A DNA stretch of 6,529 bases, from the NCBI GenBank assembly GCA_009925805.1, contig RFQF01000117.1, positions 1 to 6,529 on the forward strand. The letters run 5' to 3'. The DNA comes from Flavobacteriia bacterium (GTDB taxonomy: Bacteria > Bacteroidota > Bacteroidia > Flavobacteriales_D > Crocinitomicaceae). The notes below the pieces were generated by a model. It made no database searches. It had not been told where the DNA came from and saw only the letters and a list, made by a program, of their open reading frames with translations. The position numbers were made by a program, and so were the translations under genes. This document shows, piece by piece, positions 6,372-6,529 of this stretch (positions are counted from its first letter, which is position 1; every line of letters starts with the position of its first letter).

Positions 6372-6529
6372 ATGCTTGAAATAAGAAAAGGAACAGCGAC
6401 AAAGAACTATGAAAACAAAGAAATAATAATCGTTGACAATGCGTCTGTCGAAGCAGGAACGCATGAGTATCTTGAAGAAATTCAAGAACGAGGCATAACG
6501 GTTATTAAAAAAAATGAAAGAAATCCTGC
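6372..6529 (+). CDS. Family 2 glycosyltransferase fragment, probably lacking its true N-terminus (runs off right edge)
   Basis: From the ATG at 6372 the frame encodes 52 complete codons to the window end, including ENKEIIIVDNASVEAGTHEYL. EIIIVDNAS is the second beta strand and nucleotide-binding aspartate motif (D22 in this numbering) of GT-A fold family 2 glycosyltransferases, which transfer sugars from nucleotide donors to glycans such as O-antigen or exopolysaccharide. The frame is open upstream to a TAA at 6312-6314, and CNPKDYDTVTKILQTTE from 6321 resembles the helix that normally follows the first strand (VSIIIPTYN). That strand is absent in all three frames upstream, so the gene is either 5'-truncated or starts unusually. 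The catalytic DxD motif would lie beyond the window. G+C is about 38% at 6421-6480. An A8 run at 6507-6514 is prone to slippage. Confidence 0.6.
   Translation, partial: MLEIRKGTATKNYENKEIIIVDNASVEAGTHEYLEEIQERGITVIKKNERNP

Overview
The window looks like a chromosomal segment of a Bacteroidota bacterium, probably from the Flavobacteriia/Cytophagia side. Three signs support this: a secreted multidomain protein with a C-terminal type IX secretion (T9SS) sorting domain, the Bacteroidota-type -7 promoter element TAnnTTTG just before gene starts, and near absence of Shine-Dalgarno sequences.

Layout. (1) 1-89, minus strand: the first 29 codons of the ribosome-assembly GTPase era, running off the left edge. 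(2) 90-167: a 78-bp divergent promoter region with a -7 type element on each strand. (3) 168-1205, plus: ribD, the bifunctional deaminase/reductase of riboflavin synthesis. (4) 1205-2065, plus: a ten-helix EamA/DMT-family transporter whose ATG overlaps the ribD stop (TAATG), so the two are almost certainly co-transcribed and translationally coupled. (5) 2088-6074, plus: a 1328-residue exported protein with its own promoter. Its domain order is signal peptide, lamin-tail domain (LTD) interrupted by a jelly-roll-like insert, chitobiase C-terminal-like domain, CotH-type kinase domain, InlB-B-like repeat, two tandem LTDs, T9SS sorting domain. (6) 6064-6529: a compositional break. It holds a short convergent minus-strand reading frame that overlaps the end of the big gene, a 27-30% G+C stretch with an imperfect inverted repeat, and the beginning of a family 2 glycosyltransferase reading frame that lacks its expected first beta strand and runs off the right edge.

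How the parts work together. ribD and the transporter form a two-gene unit. Because a known riboflavin transporter family (RibN) belongs to the same EamA fold, flavin or precursor transport is a reasonable but unproven guess. The large protein is best read as a cell-surface or secreted protein that carries a CotH-like kinase module on an array of adhesive or sugar-binding beta domains; its target is unknown. The right end looks like a recombination junction or decayed genes rather than an intact system. I see no CRISPR array, tRNA, rRNA, complete insertion sequence or recognisable defence system.
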